64,000 nt of DNA from Metabacillus schmidteae (lineage in GTDB: Bacteria; Bacillota; Bacilli; Bacillales; Bacillaceae): positions 3,352,001-3,416,000 of the forward strand of contig NZ_CAESCH010000001.1 of the NCBI RefSeq assembly GCF_903166545.1, written 5' to 3'. The translations under genes and the position numbers were made by a program. The notes beneath the pieces were generated by a model. The model saw only the letters and a program-made list of their open reading frames with translations. It ran no database searches and was not told the DNA's origin. The number at the start of each line of letters is the position of its first letter. Positions within the stretch are counted from its first letter, which is position 1. Shown piece by piece: positions 8,555 to 16,751 of the stretch.

Positions 8555-8724
8555 AAAAACAAAGAAAACCGTCAATCCCCCTAAATAGATAACAAAATTG
8601 CTTATCTATCTATAGGGTGATTGACGGTTAGTATCAAGCAGGATTCGCTACTATCGGACCAACTGTTAATCGCTTTCATTTTTGCGACAATTTGAACCGA
8701 CGACAGGATCGCTATCTCGGGATC
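8555..8724 (-). promoter_or_regulatory. Putative cis-regulatory leader RNA with terminator (OFA transporter)
   Basis: On the minus strand there are two related hairpins followed by a terminator. Hairpin 1 (about 8696-8720) has CCGA/TCGG outer arms around GATAGCGATCCTGTC. Hairpin 2 (8626-8660) has TAGTA/TACTA arms (8649-8653, 8629-8633) around GCGAATCCTGC. The terminator has arms AACCGTCAATC... (8619-8629 with 8567-8577) with an inner helix and a T-rich tail. Hairpin 2 shares its AACC with the terminator arm. Core bases match the leader at 6500-6590. The terminator lies about 170 bases before the transporter start. Confidence 0.65.
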
Positions 8725-8903
8725 AAAATGTTACAATATCATGAACATTGTATCGAAATCGTATCATGTAATCAATTCTTATGCAACATTAATTTTCCGT
8801 TATATACACCTTCTCCTGTTATCAAAAACAAACTTTCATACTTGTTAATGTCTACATAATATGATTATATGTTATGTATCTTATAGTTTAGGTGAGATGG
8901 TGA

Positions 8904-9695
8904 ATGGACATGAAAATGAGTGTAAATCAAAATATCCGTAAATATTCAAATGGAAATTTATTTGATACAACCGATCATATCGTTACCGAATTCCCATTAA
9001 CAATATTTGTAAATGACATGGAGTTTGCAACAATGGTGTGCACCCCTACACATTTTGAAGAAATGGTCGTAGGTTTTTTAGCATCTGAAGGTGTTATTCG
9101 TTTTTACCGTGAAATCGAAACGATCTCAATTGATGAATCTGCTGGTTATGCCTATGTAAAACTCGATCATGATGTTGCTACAAATCAACAATATTATTCG
9201 AAGAGATTTATCGGATCCTGCTGTGGTAAAAGCAGACAGTTTTACTTTCAGAATGATGTTAAAACGTCAAAGACCTCAATGAGTAAACAAACACTAACAC
9301 CTTCACAATGTATCTTTTTAATGAAAGAAATGCAGAAAAGCAGTATTGTTTTTCAAGAAACAGGTGGAGTCCATAACGCAGCTTTATGTACCCCGGAAAA
9401 TATGATTGTTAGCAGATCAGATATAGGCAGACATAATGCTTTAGATAAATTATACGGATATAGTATTTTGAAAGAAATTCCTGTACGTGATAAAATTATA
9501 GTATTTAGTGGAAGAATTTCTTCAGAAGTCCTTGTTAAAGCATCAAAAATAGGGGTTGGTATTGTTCTATCAAAATCAGCACCAACCGACCTTGCGATAA
9601 AACTTGCGGATGATTTAAATATTACAGCAGTAGGGTTTATTAGAGGAACTTCATTTAATGTTTATTCCCATCCAGAACGGATTATTGACAATTAA
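8904..9695 (+). CDS. fdhD: Formate dehydrogenase accessory sulfurtransferase FdhD
   Basis: A 263-aa FdhD homologue. FdhD moves sulfur from a cysteine desulfurase to the molybdenum cofactor of formate dehydrogenases. Visible hallmarks are [21 protein letters not shown], the cysteine pair SCCGKS (C106, C107) and the C-terminal [15 protein letters not shown] and [13 protein letters not shown] blocks. Start at 8904 has GGTGAG seven bases upstream; two more in-frame ATGs follow within five codons. It is divergent from the OFA/DUF2294/FdhF genes and heads an operon with moaA. Its presence supports a formate-dehydrogenase-like role for the 4106-6466 enzyme. Confidence 0.93.
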   Translation: MDMKMSVNQNIRKYSNGNLFDTTDHIVTEFPLTIFVNDMEFATMVCTPTHFEEMVVGFLASEGVIRFYREIETISIDESAGYAYVKLDHDVATNQQYYSKRFIGSCCGKSRQFYFQNDVKTSKTSMSKQTLTPSQCIFLMKEMQKSSIVFQETGGVHNAALCTPENMIVSRSDIGRHNALDKLYGYSILKEIPVRDKIIVFSGRISSEVLVKASKIGVGIVLSKSAPTDLAIKLADDLNITAVGFIRGTSFNVYSHPERIIDN

Positions 9696-9711
9696 TAAGG
9701 GAGGAATCGTG

Positions 9712-10731
9712 TTGACCAATCGTGATACTACTTATGATTACTTTGATCGCCCCCTGCGTGACCTGCGTATTTCGGTTACAGATAAATGTAATTTCCGCTG
9801 TACCTATTGCATGCCAGCTGAAATATTTGGGCCGGATTATCCTTTTTTAAAGAGACATGACTTGCTATCTTATGAAGAAATAGTACGTTTAACTAGCATT
9901 TTTGTCCAATCTCTAGGGGTTAAAAAAATTCGGATTACTGGTGGAGAACCGTTAATGCGGAAGGATTTGTCTATACTTATAGATCAGATTAACCAAATAA
10001 ATGGCGTTGAAGATATCGCCATGACAACAAATGGTTATTTTTTACCTAAATATGCGAAAGAATTAAAAGAAGCAGGATTAAAGAGAGTATCAATTAGTCT
10101 TGATTCCCTCAATGATGAAGTATTTGGAAAAATTAATGGACGCGGTGTCTCTGTCAAATCTGTTATCGATGGTATTGACGCTGCAGCCGAAGTTGGTTTA
10201 AAAGTAAAAATTAATATGGTCGTTAAACGTGGAATGAACGAACATGAAATTATTCCAATGGCTAAGTATTTTAGGGAAAAAGGCCATATTTTAAGGTTTA
10301 TTGAATTTATGGATGTTGGAAATACAAATCAATGGAATTTGAAGGATGTTTATTCTAAAAAACAAATCATTGAGGATATCCACCAAGTAATGCCGCTTGA
10401 GCCAATTGATCCTAATTATACTGGCGAGGTAGCAAGTCGTTTCCGCTATATCGGGTCTGAAGCAGAAATTGGTGTGATATCATCAGTATCCGATGCATTT
10501 TGCTCAACATGTAATCGAGCGAGATTATCGGCAAGTGGTTCTTTATATACTTGTTTGTTTGCTTCAATTGGTCATGATTTACGTGAGCAGATTCGTTCCC
10601 CAAAAACAGACATTGAGCTTGCCGAGCATATTAAAGCAATATGGCGAGGACGAAAAGATCAATATTCTGTTGAGCGTAGTGAGGCATCCCCGACAAGAAA
10701 TAAAATTGAAATGTCACATATTGGAGGGTAA
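9712..10731 (+). CDS. moaA: GTP 3',8-cyclase MoaA (molybdopterin step 1)
   Basis: A radical-SAM enzyme that, with MoaC, turns GTP into cyclic pyranopterin monophosphate. Seen: [20 protein letters not shown] (CxxxCxxC SAM cluster), [19 protein letters not shown], the second cluster at [14 protein letters not shown]...CLF, and the terminal double glycine (SHIGG) needed by MoaA. TTG at 9712, seven bases from GGGAGG, is preferred; a GTG three bases earlier is possible. The longer in-frame ATG at 9658 would overlap fdhD by 38 bases and has no ribosome site. It starts 16 bases after fdhD, so the two are surely cotranscribed. It serves both molybdoenzymes in this window. Confidence 0.94.
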   Translation: MTNRDTTYDYFDRPLRDLRISVTDKCNFRCTYCMPAEIFGPDYPFLKRHDLLSYEEIVRLTSIFVQSLGVKKIRITGGEPLMRKDLSILIDQINQINGVEDIAMTTNGYFLPKYAKELKEAGLKRVSISLDSLNDEVFGKINGRGVSVKSVIDGIDAAAEVGLKVKINMVVKRGMNEHEIIPMAKYFREKGHILRFIEFMDVGNTNQWNLKDVYSKKQIIEDIHQVMPLEPIDPNYTGEVASRFRYIGSEAEIGVISSVSDAFCSTCNRARLSASGSLYTCLFASIGHDLREQIRSPKTDIELAEHIKAIWRGRKDQYSVERSEASPTRNKIEMSHIGG

Positions 10732-10740
10732 TTCATCATT

Positions 10741-10971
10741 ATGAGTACATGTAAAATCGATCATTCTACTGAAGATGTAAAGCAAAAATTACAAGAACAA
10801 TCAACGTACCTTAATAGTCAATTAGTGGAGAAATGTTCCCGTTTTTTATCCACAGATATTAGTCAAGCTGATTTAAATGAATTATTCCATTTACTAAAAA
10901 AATATGATTTATCAACCGATGAAGAGAAAAATACACGGAACCAAAAAATCGAAGCATTACTTTCAAAATAA
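10741..10971 (+). CDS. Small hypothetical protein, third gene of the fdhD-moaA operon
   Basis: A 76-aa hydrophilic, helical protein (MSTCKIDHSTEDVKQKLQEQ...SQADLNELFHLLKKYDLSTDEE). GGAGGG lies 12 bases upstream, inside the end of moaA, and only nine bases separate the genes, so it is probably translationally coupled. Cys4 and Cys33 are the only cysteines. The family is not recognised. Position suggests a role in molybdenum cofactor use or formate metabolism, but no catalytic motif is visible. A terminator follows. Confidence 0.75.
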   Translation: MSTCKIDHSTEDVKQKLQEQSTYLNSQLVEKCSRFLSTDISQADLNELFHLLKKYDLSTDEEKNTRNQKIEALLSK

Positions 10972-10986
10972 TTATTGTAAAATAAT

Positions 10987-11018
10987 AAAAAAGGATAGCT
11001 CATGGCTATCCTTTTTTT
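10987..11018 (+). terminator. Terminator of the fdhD operon
   Basis: AAAAAAGGATAGC / GCTATCC stem with a 5-base loop and a T7 tail. Confidence 0.9.
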
Positions 11019-11184
11019 ATTCTCAACTTTATTAATCTAGTGTACTAGTAGAAGTTCATGATGATTTAATCTTTTTCTGTTTGCTCTTCTATGGATGCAA
11101 TAAACTCCACCTTATTTAAATAAAATATTTCTACTTTCCAATAAGTTATCTTTAAAATACAGGTTCTCTCCCTACTTTTTTTCG

Positions 11185-11213
11185 TTGACTTTCCATTTAT
11201 TCCATTATATAAT
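11185..11213 (+). promoter_or_regulatory. Sigma-A promoter of yceI
   Basis: TTGACT (11185-11190), 17-bp spacer, TATAAT (11208-11213). The start of transcription would be about 60 bases before the yceI ATG. The rest of the 311-base gap from 10972 holds the preceding terminator and nothing else I can identify. Confidence 0.85.
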
Positions 11214-11282
11214 TTATCTCGGAGTTATAAATCTTTAAGTTGAGATATTTTAAACTAAGTTATTTTATTGGAGGAGAAAAAA

Positions 11283-11813
11283 ATGACAAAAACGAAATGG
11301 AATCTTGATCCAACACACAGTGGCGTTGATTTTTCAGTTAAACATATGATGTTTGCAACAGTTAAAGGCGGCTTTAAAAGCTTTAATGCTGACATCGAAG
11401 CTGATCCAACAGATTTAACAACAGCTGATATTACCTTTACAATTGATTTAGCAAGTGTTGATACACGTAACGAAGATCGTGATAATCACCTGCGTTCTGC
11501 AGATTTCTTTGATGTAGAAAATCACCCTACAATGACATTTACATCAACTTCAATTGAAAAAACAGACGATAATGAATACAACGTTACAGGTGACTTAACA
11601 TTACACGGAGTAACAAAATCCGAAACATTTGCCGTTACTTTTGAAGGAACTGGTCTAGATCCATGGGGAAATGAAAAAGCAGGTTTTGGTGTAGAAGGTA
11701 AGTTAAAACGCAGCGATTATGGCTTAACTTGGAATGCTACATTAGAAGCAGGCGGAGTACTTGTTGGAGATCAAATCAAGGTTTCCCTTCAACTTCAAGC
11801 TGCAAAAGCATAA
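11283..11813 (+). CDS. yceI: YceI family polyisoprenoid-binding-like protein
   Basis: A 176-aa YceI-domain lipocalin-like barrel: WNLDPTHSGVDFSVKHMMF, DLASVDTRNEDRDNHLRSADFFD, then HPTMTFTSTSI, VTGDLTLHGVTK and RSDYGLTWNATLEAGGVLVG are the family blocks. It has no signal peptide, as is usual for the Bacillus members, so it is cytoplasmic, whereas the E. coli namesake is periplasmic. The ligand in Bacillus is not established; isoprenoids or other hydrophobic molecules are the family expectation. ATG at 11283 is chosen for GGAGGAG six bases upstream. It is a single-gene unit with its own promoter and terminator. Confidence 0.92.
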   Translation: MTKTKWNLDPTHSGVDFSVKHMMFATVKGGFKSFNADIEADPTDLTTADITFTIDLASVDTRNEDRDNHLRSADFFDVENHPTMTFTSTSIEKTDDNEYNVTGDLTLHGVTKSETFAVTFEGTGLDPWGNEKAGFGVEGKLKRSDYGLTWNATLEAGGVLVGDQIKVSLQLQAAKA

Positions 11814-11819
11814 TTGATT

Positions 11820-11856
11820 AAAAAGGGATTGAACGATAATAGTTCAATCCCTTTTT
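11820..11856. terminator. Bidirectional terminator between yceI and speD
   Basis: AAAAGGGATTGAAC / GTTCAATCCCTTTT, 14-bp stem, 7-base loop, A/T runs on both sides. Confidence 0.9.
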
Positions 11857-11859
11857 CCT

Positions 11860-12666
11860 TTAGTTCATATTCTTTCCATAAAAGATTTCATCCATTTCTT
11901 TTGTCAGACTAGCCGTAATTTGTTCCTGCTCTTCTTTGCTTAGCTTATCCTTCGTATATCCAAACAAATAATTATTTAGGTCAAATTGCTTGAGTTTACA
12001 TTTGGTATGGAAGATATTTTCTTGATAAATATTTACATCAATCATATCAAATTCTTCCTTTACTTCATCAGGTATATAATTTTGAATCGAACTAATATCA
12101 TGATCGATAAATAATTTATCTCCTTTAATATCCCTGGTAAAGCCGCGTACTTTATAATCCATTGTTAGGATGTCTGTATCGAATGAATGAATTAAATAAT
12201 TCAATGCCTTTAAGGGAGATATTTCTCCACAAGTTGATACATCGATATCCGCACGAAACGTACTAATTCCCTCATTTGGATGGTATTCAGGATATGTATG
12301 AACGGTAATATGACTTTTATCCAGACCCATTACAACCGCTTCTGGTAAAGGACCGGGGGATTCATCAAAAGACTCTGTCGGCACTTCCACAACAGGACCT
12401 TCCGATACTAAAATGGTTACACTTGCCCCTTGAGGGACATAATCTTGTTTGGCGATATTTAGTACATGGGCACCAATAATATCGGTCACATTTTTTAATA
12501 TATTCGTTAGCCGTTCGGCATTATATTGCTCATCTATGTATTCAATATATGCCTCTCTCTCTTCCCTTGTTTTTGTATAGCATACATCATACATATTAAA
12601 GCTTAGCGATTTTGTTAAATTATTAAATCCATGCAATTGAATGCGTTGTTCTGGAGTCAGTTTCAT
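11860..12666 (-). CDS. speD: S-adenosylmethionine decarboxylase proenzyme, long (E. coli) type
   Basis: A 268-aa SpeD of the class 1A type, which supplies decarboxylated SAM for spermidine synthesis. The self-processing site is visible as [12 protein letters not shown]: cleavage before Ser118 creates the pyruvoyl group, with His119 following. Other blocks: [18 protein letters not shown] near the N-terminus and [23 protein letters not shown]. Start has AAGGGGG nine bases upstream. B. subtilis itself uses a short SpeD, so the long form is the less usual version for the genus, although common in related genera. speE is not adjacent. Confidence 0.93.
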   Translation of the reverse strand: MKLTPEQRIQLHGFNNLTKSLSFNMYDVCYTKTREEREAYIEYIDEQYNAERLTNILKNVTDIIGAHVLNIAKQDYVPQGASVTILVSEGPVVEVPTESFDESPGPLPEAVVMGLDKSHITVHTYPEYHPNEGISTFRADIDVSTCGEISPLKALNYLIHSFDTDILTMDYKVRGFTRDIKGDKLFIDHDISSIQNYIPDEVKEEFDMIDVNIYQENIFHTKCKLKQFDLNNYLFGYTKDKLSKEEQEQITASLTKEMDEIFYGKNMN

Positions 12667-12833
12667 CTTTCTTCCCCCTTAATGAAATTTATACCGAGTC
12701 ATGCTTACATGTTTATATTACCCATTTTAAAAAAAGACAATCATTTGATTCTAACCAAGCTAAATAAAGCCAGATAACCTTATTCATTTATTATGATTTG
12801 AATAGATATGTAAAAAGCACCCCAGTTGGATGC

Positions 12834-13478
12834 TTAAAGATTATTTAATGCCTCTGTAATTGGATCTTTTCCTGCTACTAAATCAAAAGAACGGTTTTTC
12901 GTATGTTCATTTGTTAAGGACTCACCAATCGTTTTTGCTACATCCTCACGAGGTATAAAGCCTCTTTCAAGCTTTTCACCAACTGAAATTTTTCCCGTTC
13001 CTTGTTCATTAAGAAGTCCTCCTGGGCGGATAATCGTATATGTTAGATTTGACTGCATAAGCACACGATCTGCATAGTGCTTCGCGACATAATACGGCTT
13101 TATTGCTTCATTCCAATTCTCACGATTATTCGCTTGAAGTGCACTCACCATGATAAAACGATCAACACCAGCTAATTCGGCAGCTTCCATCGTTTTTACA
13201 GCTCCATCAAGATCGATTAATAATGTTTTATCCGCACCTGTGCTACCTCCAGATCCTGCTGTGAAAACAATTGCATCACACCCTTTTATTGCCTGTTGTA
13301 ATTCAGTAACACTGCCCTCTAAATCGGCAATAACCGTTTCAATTCCTTTATTAGCAAATACTTCTTTTTGATTTTGATTTCTAATCATAGCCAAAACTGT
13401 GTGTTCTTCATGTGTATTTAACATTTCCGTTAGCTTTTGTCCAATTTGTCCATTAGCACCTACTACTAATACCTTCAT
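12834..13478 (-). CDS. yhfK: SDR-type NAD(P)-binding protein, YhfK-like
   Basis: A 214-aa atypical short-chain dehydrogenase/NmrA-like protein closely resembling B. subtilis YhfK, of the same length. Seen: Rossmann VGANGQIGQ at the N-terminus, GCDAIVFTAGSGGSTGADKTLL, ALQANNRENWNEAIKPYYVAKHYAD (YxxxK) and TIIRPGGL. Probable NADPH-dependent reductase or redox sensor; the substrate is unknown. ATG at 13478 fits GGGAGATG; the longer frame from 13517 has no site. A weak hairpin lies beyond the stop. Confidence 0.88.
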   Translation of the reverse strand: MKVLVVGANGQIGQKLTEMLNTHEEHTVLAMIRNQNQKEVFANKGIETVIADLEGSVTELQQAIKGCDAIVFTAGSGGSTGADKTLLIDLDGAVKTMEAAELAGVDRFIMVSALQANNRENWNEAIKPYYVAKHYADRVLMQSNLTYTIIRPGGLLNEQGTGKISVGEKLERGFIPREDVAKTIGESLTNEHTKNRSFDLVAGKDPITEALNNL

Positions 13479-13543
13479 TATTTCATCTCCCTTCTTTTGT
13501 ACAATTATTTCAAACAATCAATAATAGTTCAAAAATTTTGTTT

Positions 13544-15019
13544 CTATTCTAACCCATTTAGCAGGATAGAAAGTATTTTTTCTTCAATGACCTTCCCTTC
13601 TTCTTCATCCTGCAAATGATTTAAAATAATTGAAAAAATAACTTTTTCACCATTATTTGTTTGCAAATACCCTGTTAAAGAACTTACATTTGTCAATGTG
13701 CCGGTTTTTGCTTGAACCTTTTGTTGAAGAGGAGAATTTATCATTCTTTTACGTAATGTCCCCCCTATTAATTTATCCTTATCCCCTGCAACAGGTAGTG
13801 ATTTAGACATTAAAGGGAACCATTCTTTGTTTTGAGACCTATATAATAACAGAGTTAACGTATTTGGTTGTGTTGTATTTACATGTGATATCCCTGAACC
13901 ATCTCTAAAAACTGTGTTATCTATCTCAATTCCGATTTGTGCTAAAGCATTTTTTTCGGTTTCTAAACCTGCTTCCCAAGTACCTTGATTTTTTGTGAGT
14001 TGTCCCATTTCTTTCACTAGTGTTTCAGCTATGGTGTTATTACTTAATTTTAGAAATGGAAAAAGGATTTCTGAAAGTGGTTCTGATTCCTGTAAAAGCA
14101 ACTTCTTGCTATTAAGTGGGGTTTTATCTGTAATAAAATTTCCTTTCACATCTATTCCTTGGTTAGCTAATTCCTTTTTGAATAGCGCCAGTGTATACCT
14201 TGTAGGGTCCCAAACTGAAATCCTTTCCTTAACCAATGTACCTTCTTCAGGAATTGATCCTTCAATTAACACTTCATTATTACCGTGACCACGTGTTATG
14301 TTTATTTTTTCTTTACTCCCTGCTTCTGTTGTTTTTGCTTTATTATGTACCAGGACATAGTCAGTAATAGGATATATTGTGACTTCAGGTTTTCTCCCTT
14401 TTTGGCTTGGTTTTACTTGGACAATAATCGTTCCGGCATCATAATCTTCATCAGGAGAAACCGTTAAAGCAGAAATTTGTGCCCCATAATAGGCAGTTTC
14501 ATCTGACCAAGGGATATCCATGGAATATCGAACTTTATCATAGTGTGTATCATCTGCAACCAAATCACCAACAATCTTTCGGATGCCTTTTTCTTTTAAT
14601 TTTTTTGTTATGGATTCAATATCTTTTACGGTAAGTGAAGGATCTCCTCCACCTTTTATATATAAATTCCCTTTCAATACACCATTTTTCTTTACATTCC
14701 CGTTTGTTCTAATTTCCGTTCTAAACCTATAGTCTGGGCCAAGAGTTGTTAACGATGCAATTGCTGTAAATAATTTAAAACTTGATGCTGGTGTTAGGCT
14801 TGTCTCACCATTATAAGAATACAATATATCACCTGTTGAAGCTGATCGTACACTTATACCAGCAATCGCTCCTTTTAGCATTTGATCATTTGATAAAAAG
14901 GATTGAAGCTCTGTTACTCCTTCCGCTTTAAGCTCAATGGCATATGATTTGCTAAGTGAAAACGTAGATGTAATTAGAGTTATCATTAAAAACAAAAGAA
15001 ACCAAATTTTCTTAATCAT
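13544..15019 (-). CDS. dacC: D-alanyl-D-alanine carboxypeptidase/endopeptidase (PBP4a, S13)
   Basis: A 491-aa class C penicillin-binding protein, the same length as B. subtilis DacC (PBP4a). A clear signal peptide (MIKKIWFLLFLMITLITSTF...KSYA) exports it. Active-site motifs: PASSFKLFT (SxxK, Ser79), SNN in FLKLSNNTIAE and KTG in VQAKTGTLTN; the large insertion typical of the family lies between the first two. It trims D-Ala from peptidoglycan stem peptides and may cut cross-links. In B. subtilis the gene is expressed late in growth. No cotranscribed neighbour. Confidence 0.92.
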   Translation of the reverse strand: MIKKIWFLLFLMITLITSTFSLSKSYAIELKAEGVTELQSFLSNDQMLKGAIAGISVRSASTGDILYSYNGETSLTPASSFKLFTAIASLTTLGPDYRFRTEIRTNGNVKKNGVLKGNLYIKGGGDPSLTVKDIESITKKLKEKGIRKIVGDLVADDTHYDKVRYSMDIPWSDETAYYGAQISALTVSPDEDYDAGTIIVQVKPSQKGRKPEVTIYPITDYVLVHNKAKTTEAGSKEKINITRGHGNNEVLIEGSIPEEGTLVKERISVWDPTRYTLALFKKELANQGIDVKGNFITDKTPLNSKKLLLQESEPLSEILFPFLKLSNNTIAETLVKEMGQLTKNQGTWEAGLETEKNALAQIGIEIDNTVFRDGSGISHVNTTQPNTLTLLLYRSQNKEWFPLMSKSLPVAGDKDKLIGGTLRKRMINSPLQQKVQAKTGTLTNVSSLTGYLQTNNGEKVIFSIILNHLQDEEEGKVIEEKILSILLNGLE

Positions 15020-15091
15020 ATTTTGACCAAACTCCCTTTTTCAATCTAAACTTTAATTTCTTCAACCTTTTCGTTTTTATCCTACCTAGCT

Positions 15092-15131
15092 AAAAAAAGA
15101 AAACCCAAGATCATGTACATGATCTTGGGTC
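15092..15131 (-). terminator. Terminator of the YjcZ-type gene
   Basis: Perfect 14-bp inverted repeat (ACCCAAGATCATGT / ACATGATCTTGGGT, 15103-15130). On the minus strand it is followed by TTTTCTTTTTTT. Confidence 0.85.
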
Positions 15132-15143
15132 CTTTTTTACATT

Positions 15144-15245
15144 TTAGTAACCAATATAAGAAGCTCCAATGATGATTAAAAGAATAAACAATACAACGAT
15201 TAGAGCAAATCCTGCTCCGTAACCATATCCGCCTGCGCCGCCCAT
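15144..15245 (-). CDS. YjcZ-family sporulation membrane peptide (33 aa)
   Basis: A tiny Bacillus spore-associated membrane peptide: a Gly/Tyr/Ala-rich start ([13 protein letters not shown]) followed by one transmembrane helix ([20 protein letters not shown]). This matches the tiny_TM_bacill/YjcZ family, whose members are found in spores or made under sporulation control. A near-perfect GGAGGTGA lies seven bases before the ATG, and a sigma-K-like promoter and terminator bracket it. Confidence 0.92.
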   Translation of the reverse strand: MGGAGGYGYGAGFALIVVLFILLIIIGASYIGY

Positions 15246-15270
15246 ACTATCACCTCCAGAACTGTTTATA

Positions 15271-15298
15271 TACTATATGTAACAATACTCTTCCACGT
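15271..15298 (-). promoter_or_regulatory. Sigma-K-like promoter of the YjcZ-type gene
   Basis: On the minus strand the -10 element CATATAGTA (15271-15279) fits CATANNNTA, with an AC (15297-15298) 17 bases upstream, as expected for mother-cell sigma-K promoters. It is about 25 bases before the start codon. Confidence 0.55.
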
Positions 15299-15393
15299 TA
15301 TAGGCAAATTACATTAAATAAGATCTTTATTAGTTCCTTTTTTCATTTTCATCAGATAAACTGTATGTATAACTTTTAATGGAGGTCATGTCC

Positions 15394-16062
15394 ATGTGTG
15401 GGCGATTCTCGTTAGCAACAGAACAATCTGTTATTGAAGAACAATTTGATGTACTGATTCAGGAAGAACTTTCTTATCGATATAATATTGCTCCTTCTCA
15501 GGATGTGTTTGTGATTGGTTCCAACGGACAGGACAGAATTGGAAGATTAATGCGTTGGGGACTTGTGCCACCTTGGTCAAAAGATATGAAGATAGGGTAT
15601 AAAATGATTAATGCTCGGTCAGAAACGATTGATGAAAAAGTTACCTTCAAAACACCTTTTTTAAAAAAGAGATGTTTAATTATCAGTGATGGGTTTTATG
15701 AATGGAAGAAGAATGGCAAGGATAAACAACCTTATCGATTTGTCATGAAAGATCGACGACCTTTTGCATTAGCGGGCCTGTGGGAATGTTGGAAACAAGA
15801 TGAGAAACCGCTATTCACATGCACCATTCTGACAACAGAAGCAAATAAAGTAACGGAGAATGTTCATGATAGAATGCCTGTTATTTTGCGGAAAGATGAC
15901 TTAAATATGTGGCTCGATCCTAATTTTCATAAAGTAAAAGAATTAAAATCTTTGCTTGTACCTTTTGACGAAGATTCAATGGAAGCATATAAAGTATCCA
16001 ATATGGTTAACTCCCCTTTACATGATGTAAAAGAATGCCTGGAGCCTATTAATAGCAAATAA
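15394..16062 (+). CDS. SRAP (YedK/HMCES) family abasic-site DNA-protein crosslink protein
   Basis: A 222-aa SRAP-domain protein. The family covalently caps abasic sites in single-stranded DNA through the N-terminal cysteine left after Met removal. MCGRFSL gives Cys2, ARSET with INA provides the conserved Asn, DGFYEWKK the catalytic Glu, and HDRMPV the His. The start must be 15394 (GGAGG eight bases upstream) because Cys2 has to follow Met; the longer frame from 15379 would bury it. Single-gene unit with its own terminator, between the sporulation peptide and the mhqD operon. Confidence 0.93.
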   Translation: MCGRFSLATEQSVIEEQFDVLIQEELSYRYNIAPSQDVFVIGSNGQDRIGRLMRWGLVPPWSKDMKIGYKMINARSETIDEKVTFKTPFLKKRCLIISDGFYEWKKNGKDKQPYRFVMKDRRPFALAGLWECWKQDEKPLFTCTILTTEANKVTENVHDRMPVILRKDDLNMWLDPNFHKVKELKSLLVPFDEDSMEAYKVSNMVNSPLHDVKECLEPINSK

Positions 16063-16122
16063 AAAGGAGTTATACTTACACTTCGACTTATATGTTGAAA
16101 TGTAGTAGACAACTCCTTTTTT
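16061..16122. terminator. Terminator downstream of the SRAP gene
   Basis: AAAAGGAGTT (16062-16071) pairs with AACTCCTTTT (16111-16120) around a ~40-base loop; T-rich after the right arm. It lies between converging genes and could serve both. Confidence 0.7.
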
Positions 16123-16125
16123 AGC

Positions 16126-16734
16126 TTATTTAAAGTTCATTTCATACCAGTTTTTTGCTTGCTCAATTTCTTCTCTTGTTAATTGGTGGCCGGCTTGACC
16201 CCAATGTTCTGTTACATTTGCATCGGCATTTCGTAACGCTTCAGCTAATTCCTTCGTTTCCTGCATAGGTATTAGAGGATCATTCACACCTGCTCCAATA
16301 AAAATTGGTGTTCCTGATAGTTTTGGAATTTGCACACCTCTTATAGGCACCATAGCATGTAGCAATACAGCTCCTTGTAAAGTGTTTTCATGATGGTACA
16401 TTAAGCTTGCTGCAATATTCGCTCCGTTTGAATACCCAATTGCCAGTATACGATTGCGGTTGAAATTGTACTGTTTTGCACTCTTATCTAAGAAATCATT
16501 TAATTCTTTTGTACGAAAAATTAGATCTTCTTCATCAAACACGCCTTCAGATAAACGACGAAAAAATCGAGGCATGCCATTTTCAGATACATTACCTCTA
16601 ACTCCAAGAACTGATGCTTCTGGAGCAATCATTTCTGCAATCGGTAATAAATCTTTTTCGTTTCCACCTGTACCGTGTAATAAAAGCAATGTGGGAGCAT
16701 TGATATTTTTTCCTTCAATATAAATATGTTTCAT
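16126..16734 (-). CDS. mhqD: Carboxylesterase MhqD
   Basis: A 202-aa alpha/beta hydrolase nearly colinear with B. subtilis MhqD (YodD), part of the quinone/hydroquinone resistance regulon. Seen: LLLHGTGGNEKDLLP (oxyanion region), GYSNGANIAASL (nucleophile Ser), GVNDPLIP (Asp) and AGHQLTREE (His). It probably hydrolyses products of ring cleavage made by the upstream dioxygenase. MKHIY at 16734 is taken as the start because it matches the B. subtilis protein and lies seven bases after GGAGG; an ATG sits directly before it. The ribosome site falls in the 17-base gap after the dioxygenase stop, so the two form one operon. Confidence 0.93.
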   Translation of the reverse strand: MKHIYIEGKNINAPTLLLLHGTGGNEKDLLPIAEMIAPEASVLGVRGNVSENGMPRFFRRLSEGVFDEEDLIFRTKELNDFLDKSAKQYNFNRNRILAIGYSNGANIAASLMYHHENTLQGAVLLHAMVPIRGVQIPKLSGTPIFIGAGVNDPLIPMQETKELAEALRNADANVTEHWGQAGHQLTREEIEQAKNWYEMNFK

Positions 16735-16751
16735 CATTATTCCTCCTTTGG

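Noticed and set aside
8666..8680. cre-like sequence (TGTTAATCGCTTTCA) in the transporter leader
   Set aside because: The halves are one base out of register with the CcpA consensus, and the site lies in the transcribed leader between the two hairpins.
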